This document shows, in pieces, positions 42,420 through 56,900 of a stretch of DNA of 64,000 nucleotides. Made by a program: the position numbers and the translations under genes. Each line of letters opens with the position of its first letter. The first letter of the stretch is position 1. The stretch lies in assembly GCF_008274215.1 (NCBI RefSeq), contig NZ_VTPS01000002.1, positions 62,001 to 126,000 of the forward strand, given 5' to 3'. The notes beneath the pieces were generated by a model. The model did no database searches. It saw nothing but the letters and a program-made list of their open reading frames with translations, and was not told where the DNA came from. Source of the DNA: Calorimonas adulescens (GTDB lineage Bacteria > Bacillota > Thermoanaerobacteria > Thermoanaerobacterales > UBA4877).

Positions 42420-45400
42420 GCTTCAGCCACTCCTTTCACCGGCATATTTGCAAAAATGCGGGCCAGTCTTTCTGCCAGCTCGTCTCCGATGTCGTCAGTC
42501 ATTTCGCGGATATAAGCCTTCAGTATGGCCACCACTTTGTTTTCATCGGTGTTGTCTCCGCCGCCTTCAATCGTGAATTTAGGCTCTGCTTTGACTTCCA
42601 CCTTGATGGTGATATTCTGGTCGGCTCTTCCGGTTGCAGAGGCTACCGGGATCTCGTCGGGTTCATCGCCTACTATTCCGCCGTCTTCATAGGCTCTTAC
42701 TCCGAGAAGTTCACCGGTCCGCTGCCATAAGTCGAGGCCTCTTTGTCTCTTGCTTGGGCTTAACGGGATAATTCCTTCAGCTCCATCCTCGGCCACTATG
42801 CCCATGTGCGGTTTTGTTATAATGCCGCCGTATGCATGCTCAAGGATACTGCCTTTGCCTTTGCTGGTTGTCAGGCCGGTTTCTTTCGATCCTTTTTGGC
42901 CCAGGCCTCCGAGCCAGTCTTTGAAGCTCTGCCACTTGTCGCCGATCCACTCGCCGATGCCGCCGAGCTTATCGCCTACCCATTCCCATGCCTTGGTTGC
43001 TCCGTTTTTGATGGGTTCCCATACGTTATTTGAGAACCAGTCGGATACTCCGGACCAGGCTTCGCTTATGGCGTTCTTTGCAGCTGTGAACTGATCTCCC
43101 AGCCATGCCCCTGCTGTCTGCGCTGCGCTTTTCACCGGCTGCCATACCGTTTCATCAAACCATGTGCTTACGGTTCCCCATGTCTCGCTTACCCAGTTCT
43201 TGGCCTCGCTCCATCTTTCGCCTATCCACTGGCCTGCCGCCTGGGCTCCTGTTTTGACCGGGGTCCATATACTCTCTTCAAACCATGTTGAAAAGTCGGA
43301 CCAGCGCTCGCCTATCCATGTTCTTGCCTCGTTCCAGCGGTCGCTTACCCATTGGCCTGCTGTCTGTGCTGCATTGCTTACCGGGGTCCATATGGATTCA
43401 TCAAACCATGATGAAAAATCAGACCATCTGTCTCCGATCCATGTCCTGGCCTCATCCCATCTTTGGCCGACCCATTCACCTGCAGCTTGCGCTGCGTCTT
43501 TTACTGGGGTCCACACGCTCTCATCAAACCATGCGGAGAAATCGCTCCATTTCTCGCCTACCCAGTCTCTGACTTCACTCCATGCGCCGGCTGCTATGTT
43601 TATGGCCGATATTCCGACGTCTTTTACCGGAGTCCATACCGAAGTGTCAAACCAGTTACTGAAGTCGCTCCATTTGTTGCTGATCCAGTCTCCGGCCGCA
43701 TTCCACTTCTCGGCTACCCAGGATCCAGCGTTTGAAGCTCCGGTCTTGATGGAGTCCCATGTGTTACTTGCCCACTGCTTGGTATTCTCCCAGAACTTTG
43801 TTAATGCGCCGTCTTTGTCTGTGGCATCTGATAGGGCCTTACCAGCTTTATCTCCGCTGAAAAGTGCGGCCACTCCACCGATTCCAGCTCCTATAAGCGC
43901 TCCTGGTGCCGCTCCCACACCTCCAAATAAAGCGCCGATGCCTGCGCCTATGGCTGCACCTGTTCCGACCATACCTGCTTTGGTTCCTGCGGTTACATAT
44001 TCATCTTTAGCAGCTTTGCTATTGCCGGCCTTACTTGCTTTTATTCCCTGGTAAACATCAATACCAGCTGATCCAAGTCCAAGAATGCCGCCGATTATTC
44101 CAGCAATCGATGCACCTCCGACCGCTGCAGCTCCGCCTATAGTTGCAGCTCCACTACCAAGCGCATAGCCTGTATTTGCAAGTCCTGCTGTTACTGCACT
44201 TCCAGTGGTCCCCATTACTACGCTTGCTCCTTTGCCTGCCGGTGCATATACCGTGTATGCTTTTCCTGCAGCGGCAGCGGCTCCTGGTAACGCCAATGTA
44301 GGAGTTCCTCCTGGCAATTGCGGGGTTCCACCTCCGCCGGGTAACCTTGGCATGTTTGGTACTGGATTAGGATATACATTTGGCAAATTCCCATTATTAA
44401 TCGTTGGTCCATTTACATAAACTACGGATGCCGTTACTGTCATGGTGTTGGTTATGAAATGGTCCGGAAACGGTGAAGATGTCGTTGTAGGCATTCCATC
44501 TTTGCTGCCTTTACCAAAGAGGTTAATTAATCCTTTGCCGCCTTTACCTAATAGCTTGAAAATTCCGAGTTTTTGAAACGCCAGTGCTATTGCTCCGGCC
44601 GACAGCCAGGATGTGCTTGTTGGTTCCTCTCCTCCTGGGAGCAGCGTTCCCGCGTCCTTGAATACGCCCTTTATGGCGTTCAGGATTGCCTCGCCTACCT
44701 TCTTGCCATCAAATCCTCGTGTGAAACCTTCAGCGAATGAAGCTCCTATGCTGGTCCCATCCTCTACGGCGCCTTTGGCGTCAATTCCGAGTATGGCCAG
44801 CAATCCTGCAGAGAGTGCAGTTCCTATTCCTTCGCCGATTTTTTCGGCTTTGTCTGCAAGCCAGGCCTTACCGGTTGAATTCCACCATTCATAGAACGGC
44901 TGCGCTATGATCTTGTCCCAGGCTATCTTCAGCTTTTCTCCGAAGGTTTTCGCGTCTTTCCACTCCTGGGAGTTAACCATGCGCTGTATGCTGTTTCTTA
45001 AGTCGTCCACTCTGGCCATTACCCATTTGGAGATGTTTGCTCCGGCTTTCTTCCAGGCCTCTCCCCATTCAGCTATGATGTCCTGGTTCTCGTCTATCCA
45101 GGTTGTGAGCTTTTCAAGTCCTGGCTTTACGCCTTCCCACAGACCTTGTCCCCAGGGCCTCAAAAGTGAGTTTTGGAGAGTGTCTTTAAGGGTTGATAAC
45201 ATACCCTTTGCGGTCCTGGATTGGTTGGCCATCATTCCACCGAAGCGCTTTTCCATGCCTCGTAACAATGCATCGATAACTTTTGCCGCTTCTATGCTCT
45301 CTTTACCGATGTTCGCTATCTGCTCTCCGGTGAGGCCGAGCTCTTCCTGCAGGATCTGGTTAGCCGGTACGCCGAGTTCCTGGAGCTGTAAAAGCTCCTC

Positions 45401-46063
45401 TGCTTGTGCTCGCCCTTTGGCCCGCATCTGGCCGAGGGCTCTTGTGATTCTGTCTATTCCTTCAGAACCTGCTCCCAAGCCGCTGGCCGTGTCGCCTATG
45501 GTCTTCAGCATATCCAGCACCTTGTCGGCCTCAAATCCGAAGGCCATTAAGAGTTTGCTGCTGTTGATCAGTTCCGGAAATTCGAACGGTGTTTTATTCG
45601 CAAACTCTGACGCTTCCTTCAGGAACTGCTGGGCCTTCTCGGCGCTTTTTAGCATGGTTTCAAACGCTATCTGTGTCTGCTCAAAATCCGCGGCTATATC
45701 CATCGGCTTGTAAATGCCGGCAAATGCACCGGTCGCGCCGAGTATGGCACCTTGTATGGAGGTTGCGAAGTTCCATAGGCTTCTTAACGGTGCCGTGGCC
45801 AGGTCGATTACTTTCATCGTAAAGCTGAACGTCTTACCCGCTATGCTGCGCGCTTTTGATGAAACTTTACCGACAATGCTTGATGCTCTATCCAGCGCAT
45901 CAAGAACGATCTGGTATTTCGTTTTATTCATCTGCTCCAGCCGCTCCTGGGTCCTTTGACTTGCTTTATCAAAGGCATTCAGCTTATTTTTAGCCTGGGA
46001 CACTCCGGGATCTGTGTTATCCTTGATGTTTATCGGTATCTCAATTCTATAAACCTCTGCCAT
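42416..46063 (-). CDS. Phage tail tape measure protein with Trp-rich 41-residue repeats
   Basis: 1215 residues. The N-terminal third is a tape-measure core (FEQTQIAFETMLKSAEKAQ, PFEFPELINSSKLLMAFG, LGLTGEQIANIGKESI); a Gly/Ala-rich hydrophobic region follows (about 600-760). Then come about seven tandem repeats of about 41 residues built on W-(I/V)-G-x-(R/K)-W-S-D-F-x-x-WF-(D/E)-x-(S/T)-(I/V)-W-x-P-(V/I) (about 790-1075), and a short C-terminal domain. The length would set tail length for a siphovirus-like tail of roughly 180 nm by the usual rule of thumb. AAAGGAGG precedes the ATG. Confidence 0.9.
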   Translation of the reverse strand: MAEVYRIEIPINIKDNTDPGVSQAKNKLNAFDKASQRTQERLEQMNKTKYQIVLDALDRASSIVGKVSSKARSIAGKTFSFTMKVIDLATAPLRSLWNFATSIQGAILGATGAFAGIYKPMDIAADFEQTQIAFETMLKSAEKAQQFLKEASEFANKTPFEFPELINSSKLLMAFGFEADKVLDMLKTIGDTASGLGAGSEGIDRITRALGQMRAKGRAQAEELLQLQELGVPANQILQEELGLTGEQIANIGKESIEAAKVIDALLRGMEKRFGGMMANQSRTAKGMLSTLKDTLQNSLLRPWGQGLWEGVKPGLEKLTTWIDENQDIIAEWGEAWKKAGANISKWVMARVDDLRNSIQRMVNSQEWKDAKTFGEKLKIAWDKIIAQPFYEWWNSTGKAWLADKAEKIGEGIGTALSAGLLAILGIDAKGAVEDGTSIGASFAEGFTRGFDGKKVGEAILNAIKGVFKDAGTLLPGGEEPTSTSWLSAGAIALAFQKLGIFKLLGKGGKGLINLFGKGSKDGMPTTTSSPFPDHFITNTMTVTASVVYVNGPTINNGNLPNVYPNPVPNMPRLPGGGGTPQLPGGTPTLALPGAAAAAGKAYTVYAPAGKGASVVMGTTGSAVTAGLANTGYALGSGAATIGGAAAVGGASIAGIIGGILGLGSAGIDVYQGIKASKAGNSKAAKDEYVTAGTKAGMVGTGAAIGAGIGALFGGVGAAPGALIGAGIGGVAALFSGDKAGKALSDATDKDGALTKFWENTKQWASNTWDSIKTGASNAGSWVAEKWNAAGDWISNKWSDFSNWFDTSVWTPVKDVGISAINIAAGAWSEVRDWVGEKWSDFSAWFDESVWTPVKDAAQAAGEWVGQRWDEARTWIGDRWSDFSSWFDESIWTPVSNAAQTAGQWVSDRWNEARTWIGERWSDFSTWFEESIWTPVKTGAQAAGQWIGERWSEAKNWVSETWGTVSTWFDETVWQPVKSAAQTAGAWLGDQFTAAKNAISEAWSGVSDWFSNNVWEPIKNGATKAWEWVGDKLGGIGEWIGDKWQSFKDWLGGLGQKGSKETGLTTSKGKGSILEHAYGGIITKPHMGIVAEDGAEGIIPLSPSKRQRGLDLWQRTGELLGVRAYEDGGIVGDEPDEIPVASATGRADQNITIKVEVKAEPKFTIEGGGDNTDENKVVAILKAYIREMTDDIGDELAERLARIFANMPVKGVAEA

Positions 46064-46229
46064 TCTATTATCCTCCTTTCTGCAGTTTTTTAATTGATTG
46101 ATTTTTAGGAGGGAGGAGCTCTTACACAGTAAAGGAAACAGCTGGCTAATGCACTTATAATGCCTTTTTCCCTTAGCTTTCCGCTTTTCACGTTATCCCA
46201 TCCCTCCTTTCTGCTTATAGCTTCCCGGA

Positions 46230-46535
46230 CTATTCCTCCGAATTGATTTCTGGCCTGCTTTCAGTCAAGCAATAGTCCAAAATATCGCATATCTGCTTTA
46301 ATGCAGCGGTTATATATTCTTCGTTCATTGGACTGCCTATCTGAATGCTATTAATGAGCTTTATGGTTTCTTTCAGCTTGTCCATGGCCGTCTCATGTGG
46401 TGCCTTTTCAGCTGCCTTTCTTGCTGCAGCTATCCTTTCCTCTTGCTGCCGCTGTAGCTCCTGGCGTTGTTTTTGCTTTTCGATGTACTTAGCTCTTTCC
46501 TCATTTCTAACTTCTTCAGTAGGGAAAAACATCAT
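46230..46535 (-). CDS. Phage-element hypothetical protein
   Basis: 101 residues, largely charged coiled coil (QKQRQELQRQQEERIAAARK). Two ATGs follow GGAGGTGAAG; I use 46535. It overlaps the ArpU-like gene. No family recognised. The gap to the tape measure (46064-46229) has no gene. Confidence 0.55.
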   Translation of the reverse strand: MMFFPTEEVRNEERAKYIEKQKQRQELQRQQEERIAAARKAAEKAPHETAMDKLKETIKLINSIQIGSPMNEEYITAALKQICDILDYCLTESRPEINSEE

Positions 46536-46537
46536 CT

Positions 46538-46981
46538 TCACCTCCTTCCAAACTCTTCAGTTAGCTTTTTTGTTATTGCCTCCTGGAGTTTAGCTTTTAT
46601 AAAAGCCTGGCTTTCCTCTTCAGGGAGCAACTCAATCCCGCCGATACCATATAAAATTACCGTCAGGTCCTTTACGCCCCTGTCTATGTCCTTATATACG
46701 GTCCTTCGGTCAATGTTAAATAATTTCATCAATTGTTTATCTGTCAAAGGACTACTTGAAAAATAGTAATATAACAACACATTGTAAATTCTGGCCTTTT
46801 CTTCTCTTATGGCTAAGCTCTTATATCTCTGCATTGCCTCCACAAGGATTTCCCTCTCTTCGGGGCTTGATTTTTTATATTTAAATCGATTCAAAGCTCG
46901 CCTGACAGCTTTATAACGATTCTTTATAGCCAGTATTGAACAATCTTCAAGCTCAATGAATTCTTGGACATTAACCTCCAT
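46538..46981 (-). CDS. ArpU/sigma-like phage HTH regulator
   Basis: 147 residues. LTDKQLMKLFNIDRRTVYKDIDRG is a sigma-region-4-like helix-turn-helix near the C terminus; the layout resembles ArpU-type late-gene regulators. AAGGAGGGGG precedes the ATG. Likely controls late transcription together with the upstream sigma factor. Confidence 0.7.
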   Translation of the reverse strand: MEVNVQEFIELEDCSILAIKNRYKAVRRALNRFKYKKSSPEEREILVEAMQRYKSLAIREEKARIYNVLLYYYFSSSPLTDKQLMKLFNIDRRTVYKDIDRGVKDLTVILYGIGGIELLPEEESQAFIKAKLQEAITKKLTEEFGRR

Positions 46982-46998
46982 GATCCCCCTCCTTTTTC

Positions 46999-47682
46999 TT
47001 ATATAGGCTCAAGCCCGCTATCCCCCAATAGAACTATTAATTTTTCCGGATCAAGGTAGCTTGGCTGTTTATTGTTCCAGTTATAGGCCTTTCGTAATTC
47101 TCTTATAGCCTTTGAGCGCCGTAATTGGTTAAAAGCAGCATCTCTCGCTGAAATAACTGATCCGCGTTCCCATCCTAACTCCTGGGCAAGTGTCTCTATT
47201 GTCTTTTCATAATAGAAAATGCCATATATCACACACTGTTCCCGGGGAGGAAGCCTTTCTATTTCTTGTCTGACTATTATTTGCATATCATTTAGCTCAC
47301 AATAGCTGTATGTATCTGCAGTAGGATCCTCAATCGTATCTCCCAAAGTTAACGATTCATCATCTGACAATGGTGTCTCAAGTGAAATAGTTTCTACCTG
47401 TTTCTTTCTGAACCCTAACTCCTCAAGACAAACATTTTGCACGCAATATCCCAAATATGAGGTAAATTTTAAGCCTTTTTCAGGTGTAAAATATTTCACC
47501 GCTTCTAAAACAACAAAATAGCCGCACTGCAGCAAATCATATGGTTCCACTAAACTTTTTTTGCATAGGGGGAAATAGTGTTGTATTAGCTTGTATAGTA
47601 GAGGTCTTACCGCCAAATATAATTTATTCAGGCTTTCTATATCTCCCTGGGCGGCCATGGTTGCCAACTCCTCGTTTGTCAC
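46999..47682 (-). CDS. Phage-encoded sigma-70 family factor
   Basis: 227 residues with sigma region 2 (YDLLQCGYFVVLEAVKYFTPEKGLKFTSYL) and region 4 (RLPPREQCVIYGIFYYEKT plus an HTH). The start is GTG at 47682 with GAGGGGG upstream. It is intact and, with the ArpU-like gene, forms a transcriptional cascade for the element. Confidence 0.9.
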   Translation of the reverse strand: MTNEELATMAAQGDIESLNKLYLAVRPLLYKLIQHYFPLCKKSLVEPYDLLQCGYFVVLEAVKYFTPEKGLKFTSYLGYCVQNVCLEELGFRKKQVETISLETPLSDDESLTLGDTIEDPTADTYSYCELNDMQIIVRQEIERLPPREQCVIYGIFYYEKTIETLAQELGWERGSVISARDAAFNQLRRSKAIRELRKAYNWNNKQPSYLDPEKLIVLLGDSGLEPI

Positions 47683-47810
47683 TTGAAAAATCCCCCTCTC
47701 CGTGATAGAATATTAAAAAACATGTTAATATTTGGCTAAACGGAGCGGGAGCTGTTCTAAATGCTCTCGTTTTTATTTTTGCTTGTTAGCAACCATAGTT
47801 TTATCTCTCC

Positions 47811-48908
47811 TTATCTTCGGTAGAAGTCGAAATCTTCGGCTCTCTTAAAACCTGCAAGGGCATCTCTCTTACCTTTAATTTCTGGCGGCTTAGCCGCTGG
47901 CTGCTGATTATTTCCGTCAAAATTCTTGCTATTGGTTCCATTCACCGAGTCTCTGCAGAAAGAAAGGAAGTCTTCTCCATCATCGTATTTCTTTTCAGCC
48001 GGCACATGTTGTTTGGTGACAACCGTTTGTATTTCATCATCCCATCTTCCCTGATTTAACCAGGTAGTTGGGTTTGGTATAAATCTGCCATTTTCCCTTT
48101 GCCATTGATCTGTTAATTTTGCTTTGCCGATGGCCGTTAAAATTTTGTTATGAAGCTCTGCATCAGGCTTAATCTTAGTCCAGGCCGCCCATGCTGCTTT
48201 CTTGCCTACCTTCTTTGGATAAGCCGCCCAGAACTCGTCAAACCTTTTTTCAATCAGGGTCTTGGAGGGCTGTTCACAGGTTTCTTTTCCTGCTGCCGTT
48301 CCGGCCACTTTTACCCCTTCAACCGTTAGGCTCTCGCCTGATTGAATATCATTTGGTTCTGGGCTATAATCAGCGTCAGTCGAAGTAATTACTGTATTCT
48401 CTACTTTAGTGTTCTTTACTTTACTTTTCTTTACTTTACTTTGGGGATTAATGTTCACATTATCATTACTTGAATGGTGATTATTGTTGACAATAACTAA
48501 GTTTTTGTATGCATTAACTTCCTCATCATCTAAAAGCAAGTACGTTGAGTTAATTTGAACTCTTTGTCTTCTGTCTGCTGCCTTCAAATATCGCCTTTGT
48601 ATACCGCGTGAAGTCAATACTTTATGCTTTTCATATATGGATTCATCAAAGATGCCCCATTTTAAGCAATCGTTTATGATTTCATTAATTACGTTAATGT
48701 CTACATTAACCCGCCTTGCAAATAGTAACTGTTCTTTCTCTGTCCATTCATAAAAGTAACTGTTTTTATAAATTTTCATGAACAGCCTGATCACTACTCC
48801 AAAGCCTACTAATCCGTATCTTGCTTCAATAAGGGCTATTTTGTCGTCCTGATCCATATCCACATCGAGAGGGAAGTAATCTAATCCTTCTTTTTGAGGT
48901 CGGGCCAT
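47811..48908 (-). CDS. DUF4373 phage replication protein
   Basis: 365 residues. The N-terminal domain (FPLDVDMDQDDKIALIEARYG) is the DUF4373/Lin1244-like domain; a linker with four KVKKSK/KVKNTK/KVENT-type repeats follows (about 160-170). The C-terminal domain (RFDEFWAAYPKKVGKKAAW, PNPTTWLNQGRWDDE) resembles DnaA/DnaD-associated replication initiators. It probably recruits the host helicase. GGAGGTG precedes the ATG. Bases 47683-47810 contain a CGGGAGC/GCTCTCG hairpin and no gene. Confidence 0.85.
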   Translation of the reverse strand: MARPQKEGLDYFPLDVDMDQDDKIALIEARYGLVGFGVVIRLFMKIYKNSYFYEWTEKEQLLFARRVNVDINVINEIINDCLKWGIFDESIYEKHKVLTSRGIQRRYLKAADRRQRVQINSTYLLLDDEEVNAYKNLVIVNNNHHSSNDNVNINPQSKVKKSKVKNTKVENTVITSTDADYSPEPNDIQSGESLTVEGVKVAGTAAGKETCEQPSKTLIEKRFDEFWAAYPKKVGKKAAWAAWTKIKPDAELHNKILTAIGKAKLTDQWQRENGRFIPNPTTWLNQGRWDDEIQTVVTKQHVPAEKKYDDGEDFLSFCRDSVNGTNSKNFDGNNQQPAAKPPEIKGKRDALAGFKRAEDFDFYRR

Positions 48909-48953
48909 ACTTGCACCTCCAATCCTGGAGCTATTAATATGCTGTCCATTTCC

Positions 48954-49172
48954 CTACCTCCCGCTTGGCTGCTCTACAATAGTGAACAGCTCTTCAAATG
49001 GCAGGTTAAAGAAATCACATATTGCTTTAGCTGTTCTCGGGCTTGTCCCTTTTGCCTGTTCTACCCGAACAATAACAGAATGATTTACTCCAAGCTTTTT
49101 CGCCAGATCGGTTTTGCTCAATCCGCGCTTTACTCGCTCCGTCTTTAATAATTTTGTGTTCGCCACAATCAT
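48954..49172 (-). CDS. Cro-like XRE-family regulator
   Basis: 72 residues comprising one HTH domain (LSKTDLAKKLGVNHSVIVRV). It is transcribed divergently from the CI-like repressor and toward the replication gene, the Cro position in a lysis/lysogeny switch. Confidence 0.85.
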   Translation of the reverse strand: MIVANTKLLKTERVKRGLSKTDLAKKLGVNHSVIVRVEQAKGTSPRTAKAICDFFNLPFEELFTIVEQPSGR

Positions 49173-49242
49173 GACATTTAGACCTCCTTTACTTTAATAA
49201 TGCCACATTTATAAGCACATATTATCACACTGCTTGTCTTTA

Positions 49243-49286
49243 GTCAACAGAATTTTGTTGACAAAAGTGTCATGTTGTATTATACT
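49243..49286 (+). promoter_or_regulatory. Repressor promoter with overlapping operator
   Basis: TTGACA (49258-49263), 17 bases and TATACT (49281-49286) form a near-consensus sigma-A promoter for the CI-like gene. A perfect palindrome GTCAACA-N6-TGTTGAC (49243-49262) overlaps the -35 box and is the likely operator. Confidence 0.8.
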
Positions 49287-49328
49287 GAACACATTAAGGC
49301 ACGTTTACACACAGAACGGAGGATGTCA

Positions 49329-49901
49329 ATGATAGATAAAATACTCCTAAAGCTTCGTGAAGAAATGGGAATATCACAAGAAATGGCTGCAAAAAGTTTG
49401 AATGTTTCCCGCTCCGCTCTTGGATATTATGAAAGGGGTGAGCGCCAACCTGATGCTTCTTTTATTATCAAAGCTGCAGATTTTTTTGGTGTTACTGCTG
49501 ACTATCTCCTGGGTAGATCTGACTATCGTTCAGTAGAAAATCAGGCAATAGCAAATAAATTTGAACTTCCCTTATCTGATAAGGCAATCTCTTTTTTGAA
49601 GTCTGTTTCGCCTGAGCTTCTGCCTACCCTTGACTTGTTGCTCTCGGATCCAAACTTCGAGAACTTTCTGCTTGAAGTAATGACTTATATATATTCCTTG
49701 AAACATGGAGAAAGCTCGGAAAGTGTTGATATTATAAGCTATAAGCTAAACGAGGAAATAAACAAGGCCGGCAGCTCCTATACTCCTTCGGAAATCACAA
49801 AAATCATAAGTAGACTGCTTCCACGTCTGCAGCAGGCAAAAGTAATCGAAGCATTGGAGCGGCTTATTAATTCCATGGTAGAGCATGACAAGAGAGACTA
49901 A
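49329..49901 (+). CDS. CI-like XRE-family repressor
   Basis: 190 residues: an N-terminal HTH (MGISQEMAAKSLNVSRSALGYY) and a helical C-terminal domain without the LexA/CI peptidase Ser-Lys signature, so induction may be by an ImmA-like route rather than self-cleavage. No ImmA gene is adjacent. The ATG at 49329 has GGAGG six bases before it; the longer in-frame start at 49272 lies over the promoter. Confidence 0.85.
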   Translation: MIDKILLKLREEMGISQEMAAKSLNVSRSALGYYERGERQPDASFIIKAADFFGVTADYLLGRSDYRSVENQAIANKFELPLSDKAISFLKSVSPELLPTLDLLLSDPNFENFLLEVMTYIYSLKHGESSESVDIISYKLNEEINKAGSSYTPSEITKIISRLLPRLQQAKVIEALERLINSMVEHDKRD

Positions 49902-49968
49902 TATATAAATCCTAAATAAAAAAGTCCCGGCCTTAAGCAGCTGGGATTTTATGAAAGGAGGAGAAGTT

Positions 49969-50484
49969 ATGGCTTCTATAAATGTTAACTGCGCATGTGG
50001 CAATCAATTTGTTACAGAAGAACCTACAGCTGATTCCGGGTTTACTGTCGAATGCCCTACTTGCGGTGCTCGGATCCGAATAAAGCCTCCGGGAATTTCC
50101 CACAAACAGTTCAAAGCAGCTACAGCTCCATCTGCAGAGGAACGAATAGCCAACCGCATAAGAAAGTACGAAACAATATCAGGTATCCTTTGGTTGATAA
50201 TCGGGGCAGTACAGCTGGTCCTTGTGTGGACTGCAGCTGCCGGTGTATGGAATATCATCAATGCGATTATGAGGCTGCGCTCTGTAAAGAGTATATACGC
50301 TGGCAACCCTGCGATTGTGCCCTGGTATGACAGCCGGCGCAATTGGTTAATTGCTTTCGCAATCGTAAACCTTGTCCTGGGAGGTGTGATTGGTGTCTTC
50401 CTGGTCGCATTCGATTGGTGGATGAGAGACTATGTTTTGAGGAATAGGGCAGTATTTGAAGGGTCCCCCTCTCAATCGGCTTGA
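49969..50484 (+). CDS. Zinc-ribbon membrane protein
   Basis: 171 residues: a CACGNQF...CPTCGARI zinc ribbon at the N terminus, a linker, and two or three membrane helices (ISGILWLIIGAVQLVLVW, WLIAFAIVNLVLGGVIGVF). AAAGGAGG precedes the ATG. It lies between repressor and integrase, a usual place for superinfection-exclusion or lysogenic-conversion genes, though its function is unknown. Confidence 0.75.
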   Translation: MASINVNCACGNQFVTEEPTADSGFTVECPTCGARIRIKPPGISHKQFKAATAPSAEERIANRIRKYETISGILWLIIGAVQLVLVWTAAAGVWNIINAIMRLRSVKSIYAGNPAIVPWYDSRRNWLIAFAIVNLVLGGVIGVFLVAFDWWMRDYVLRNRAVFEGSPSQSA

Positions 50485-50537
50485 TTAGAATTGACGTGAT
50501 GATATGCTACTGACTTTTTCGGAAAGGAGGCGGTTTG

Positions 50538-51644
50538 TTGCCGGTTTACAAAGATGAAGAGAGAAAAACGTGGTATGTCTGGTTCCGCTACAAAGACTGG
50601 GCCGGCGTTGTGCGTCAGCACAAGAAGAGAGGCTTTCAGAAGAGATCTGAAGCTGTCCAGTACGAGCGAGACTTTCTAAAAAAGCAAAGTGGCAGCTGTG
50701 ATATGAGCTTCGGCTCTATGGTGGAGCTTTACATGGAAGATTGTAAATCGCGGCTCCGCTCCACGACATACGAAAGTAAGAAGTACCTCATTGAGTCAAA
50801 AATACTTCCAACTTTTAAAGATTTACCTGTCAATGCTATAACAGCTGCTACGGTGCGCAAATGGCAGAATGAGCTCCTGGATGATGATGCCGAGTATTCT
50901 CCAACATATCTTAAAACGATAAATAACCAGCTGTCGGCCATTTTCAATTTTGCCAAGCGCTATTATGGACTGAGTACCAATCCTGCAGCTGTCGCAGGAT
51001 CCATCGGTAAAAAGAACGCCGAGGCTATGCAGTTCTGGACAAAGGATGAATTCCAGCTTTTTATTGAAGCTGTTTCAGATAAGCCTGCGTCATATGCTAT
51101 TTTTAACACCTTATTCTGGACCGGTATGCGCTCCGGAGAGCTCCTGGCCCTTACTCTGAATGATATAAATTTCGAAGCTAAAACGATAAGCATAACAAAG
51201 AGCTACGCCAGGATCGGAGGAGAAGATGTGATCTCTCCTCCAAAAACTCCAAAGAGCCGCCGGGTAATAACTGTACCGGATTTTCTCCTGGATATCCTAA
51301 AGGATTACGCAGGCCGCCTGGTGGACTATGAGCCTTCGGACCGCCTTTTTGAATATACAAAGCACTACCTTCAAAGCGAAATGGACCGCGGGTGTAAGAA
51401 ATCAGGGGTAAAAAAGATACGTGTTCATGACATCCGCCATTCCCACGCATCCTTATTGATTGAACTGGGTTTTTCCCCGCTGCTTATATCAGAGCGTCTT
51501 GGCCATGAGAATGTGGAGACCACTCTGGAAATATACGCCCATTTATACCCTAATAAGCACGGGGAAGTTTCCAGTAAACTAAACGAACTATTTACCCCTA
51601 AAATTTGCCAAAAAACAGACAAAAATCCGGGCATTTCAGAATAA
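50538..51644 (+). CDS. int: Tyrosine integrase of the guaA-inserted element
   Basis: 368 residues. An N-terminal AP2-like arm-binding domain (WYVWFRYKDWAGVVRQHKKRGF) is followed by a core-binding SAM-like domain. The catalytic domain shows Arg in TGMRSGELLAL, HDIRHSHAS, GHENVETTLEIYAHLYP with the nucleophile Tyr. Two TTGs are adjacent; the second (50538) is seven bases from AAAGGAGG. It lies next to the junction in guaA and should mediate insertion there. Confidence 0.93.
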   Translation: MPVYKDEERKTWYVWFRYKDWAGVVRQHKKRGFQKRSEAVQYERDFLKKQSGSCDMSFGSMVELYMEDCKSRLRSTTYESKKYLIESKILPTFKDLPVNAITAATVRKWQNELLDDDAEYSPTYLKTINNQLSAIFNFAKRYYGLSTNPAAVAGSIGKKNAEAMQFWTKDEFQLFIEAVSDKPASYAIFNTLFWTGMRSGELLALTLNDINFEAKTISITKSYARIGGEDVISPPKTPKSRRVITVPDFLLDILKDYAGRLVDYEPSDRLFEYTKHYLQSEMDRGCKKSGVKKIRVHDIRHSHASLLIELGFSPLLISERLGHENVETTLEIYAHLYPNKHGEVSSKLNELFTPKICQKTDKNPGISE

Positions 51645-51654
51645 TGCTTCCAAA

Positions 51655-51665
51655 TTGCTACCACG
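51655..51665 (+). repeat. Right copy of TTGCTACCACG, possible integrase arm site
   Basis: An identical 11-mer in the same orientation is at 35317-35327, near the other end of the element. Flanks agree at 14 of 16 bases. It may be an arm-binding site or part of the attP region. Confidence 0.5.
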
Positions 51666-51677
51666 GACAAAAATTAA

Positions 51678-51713
51678 GCCTCTGAAACCCTTTATTTTAC
51701 TGGGTTCAGAGGC
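51678..51713. terminator. Bidirectional terminator between integrase and guaA
   Basis: GCCTCTGAA-CCC pairs with GGGTTCAGAGGC (one bulged A) around an 11-base loop; the plus strand continues GTTTTAA and the minus strand TTAATTTTT. It now serves guaA in place of the displaced terminator at 35138-35175. Confidence 0.85.
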
Positions 51714-51723
51714 GTTTTAACGT

Positions 51724-54731
<3,008 letters not shown>

Positions 54732-54737
54732 TCATAA

Positions 54738-54850
54738 TAAAAATGATAGGGCTAACCCTATCTACCTAATAAAGGGTTCACCCATAGTTGGAGATTTACG
54801 GTCATCCAGTAGATACTCCCGAACCATATTATCAGGATTATACGGAGAAC
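54738..54850 (-). promoter_or_regulatory. Guanine (purine) riboswitch controlling guaBA
   Basis: On the minus strand the aptamer reads TATAATCCTGATAATATGG, TTCGGGAGTATCTAC, GACCGTAAAT and ACTATG, all conserved purine-riboswitch segments. The C in CTATG (equivalent of C74) indicates guanine rather than adenine. Downstream GATAGGG and CCCTATC (54745-54762) form a terminator ending in ATTTTTATT, and AACCCT/AGGGTT can form the alternative pairing. Guanine should therefore turn guaBA off. Confidence 0.93.
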
Positions 54851-54903
54851 ACTTAAGTTTGTAAACAATATATCAGATTTTTGTATATGATGTCAATAGA
54901 TAT

Positions 54904-54938
54904 AAAAAGGCAGGGACTAAATTTAATCCCTGCCTTTT
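54904..54938 (-). terminator. Terminator after groEL
   Basis: AAAAGGCAGGGA pairs with TCCCTGCCTTTT around a 10-base loop, with T-rich flanks on both sides, 12 bases after the groEL stop. Confidence 0.85.
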
Positions 54939-54949
54939 CATATCTTAAT

Positions 54950-56900
<1,951 letters not shown>

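Noticed and set aside
43164-44054. A 296-codon plus-strand ORF inside the tape measure gene
   Set aside because: It is antisense to the repeated coding region and reflects the biased codons of the repeats; it has no ribosome-binding site and no family.
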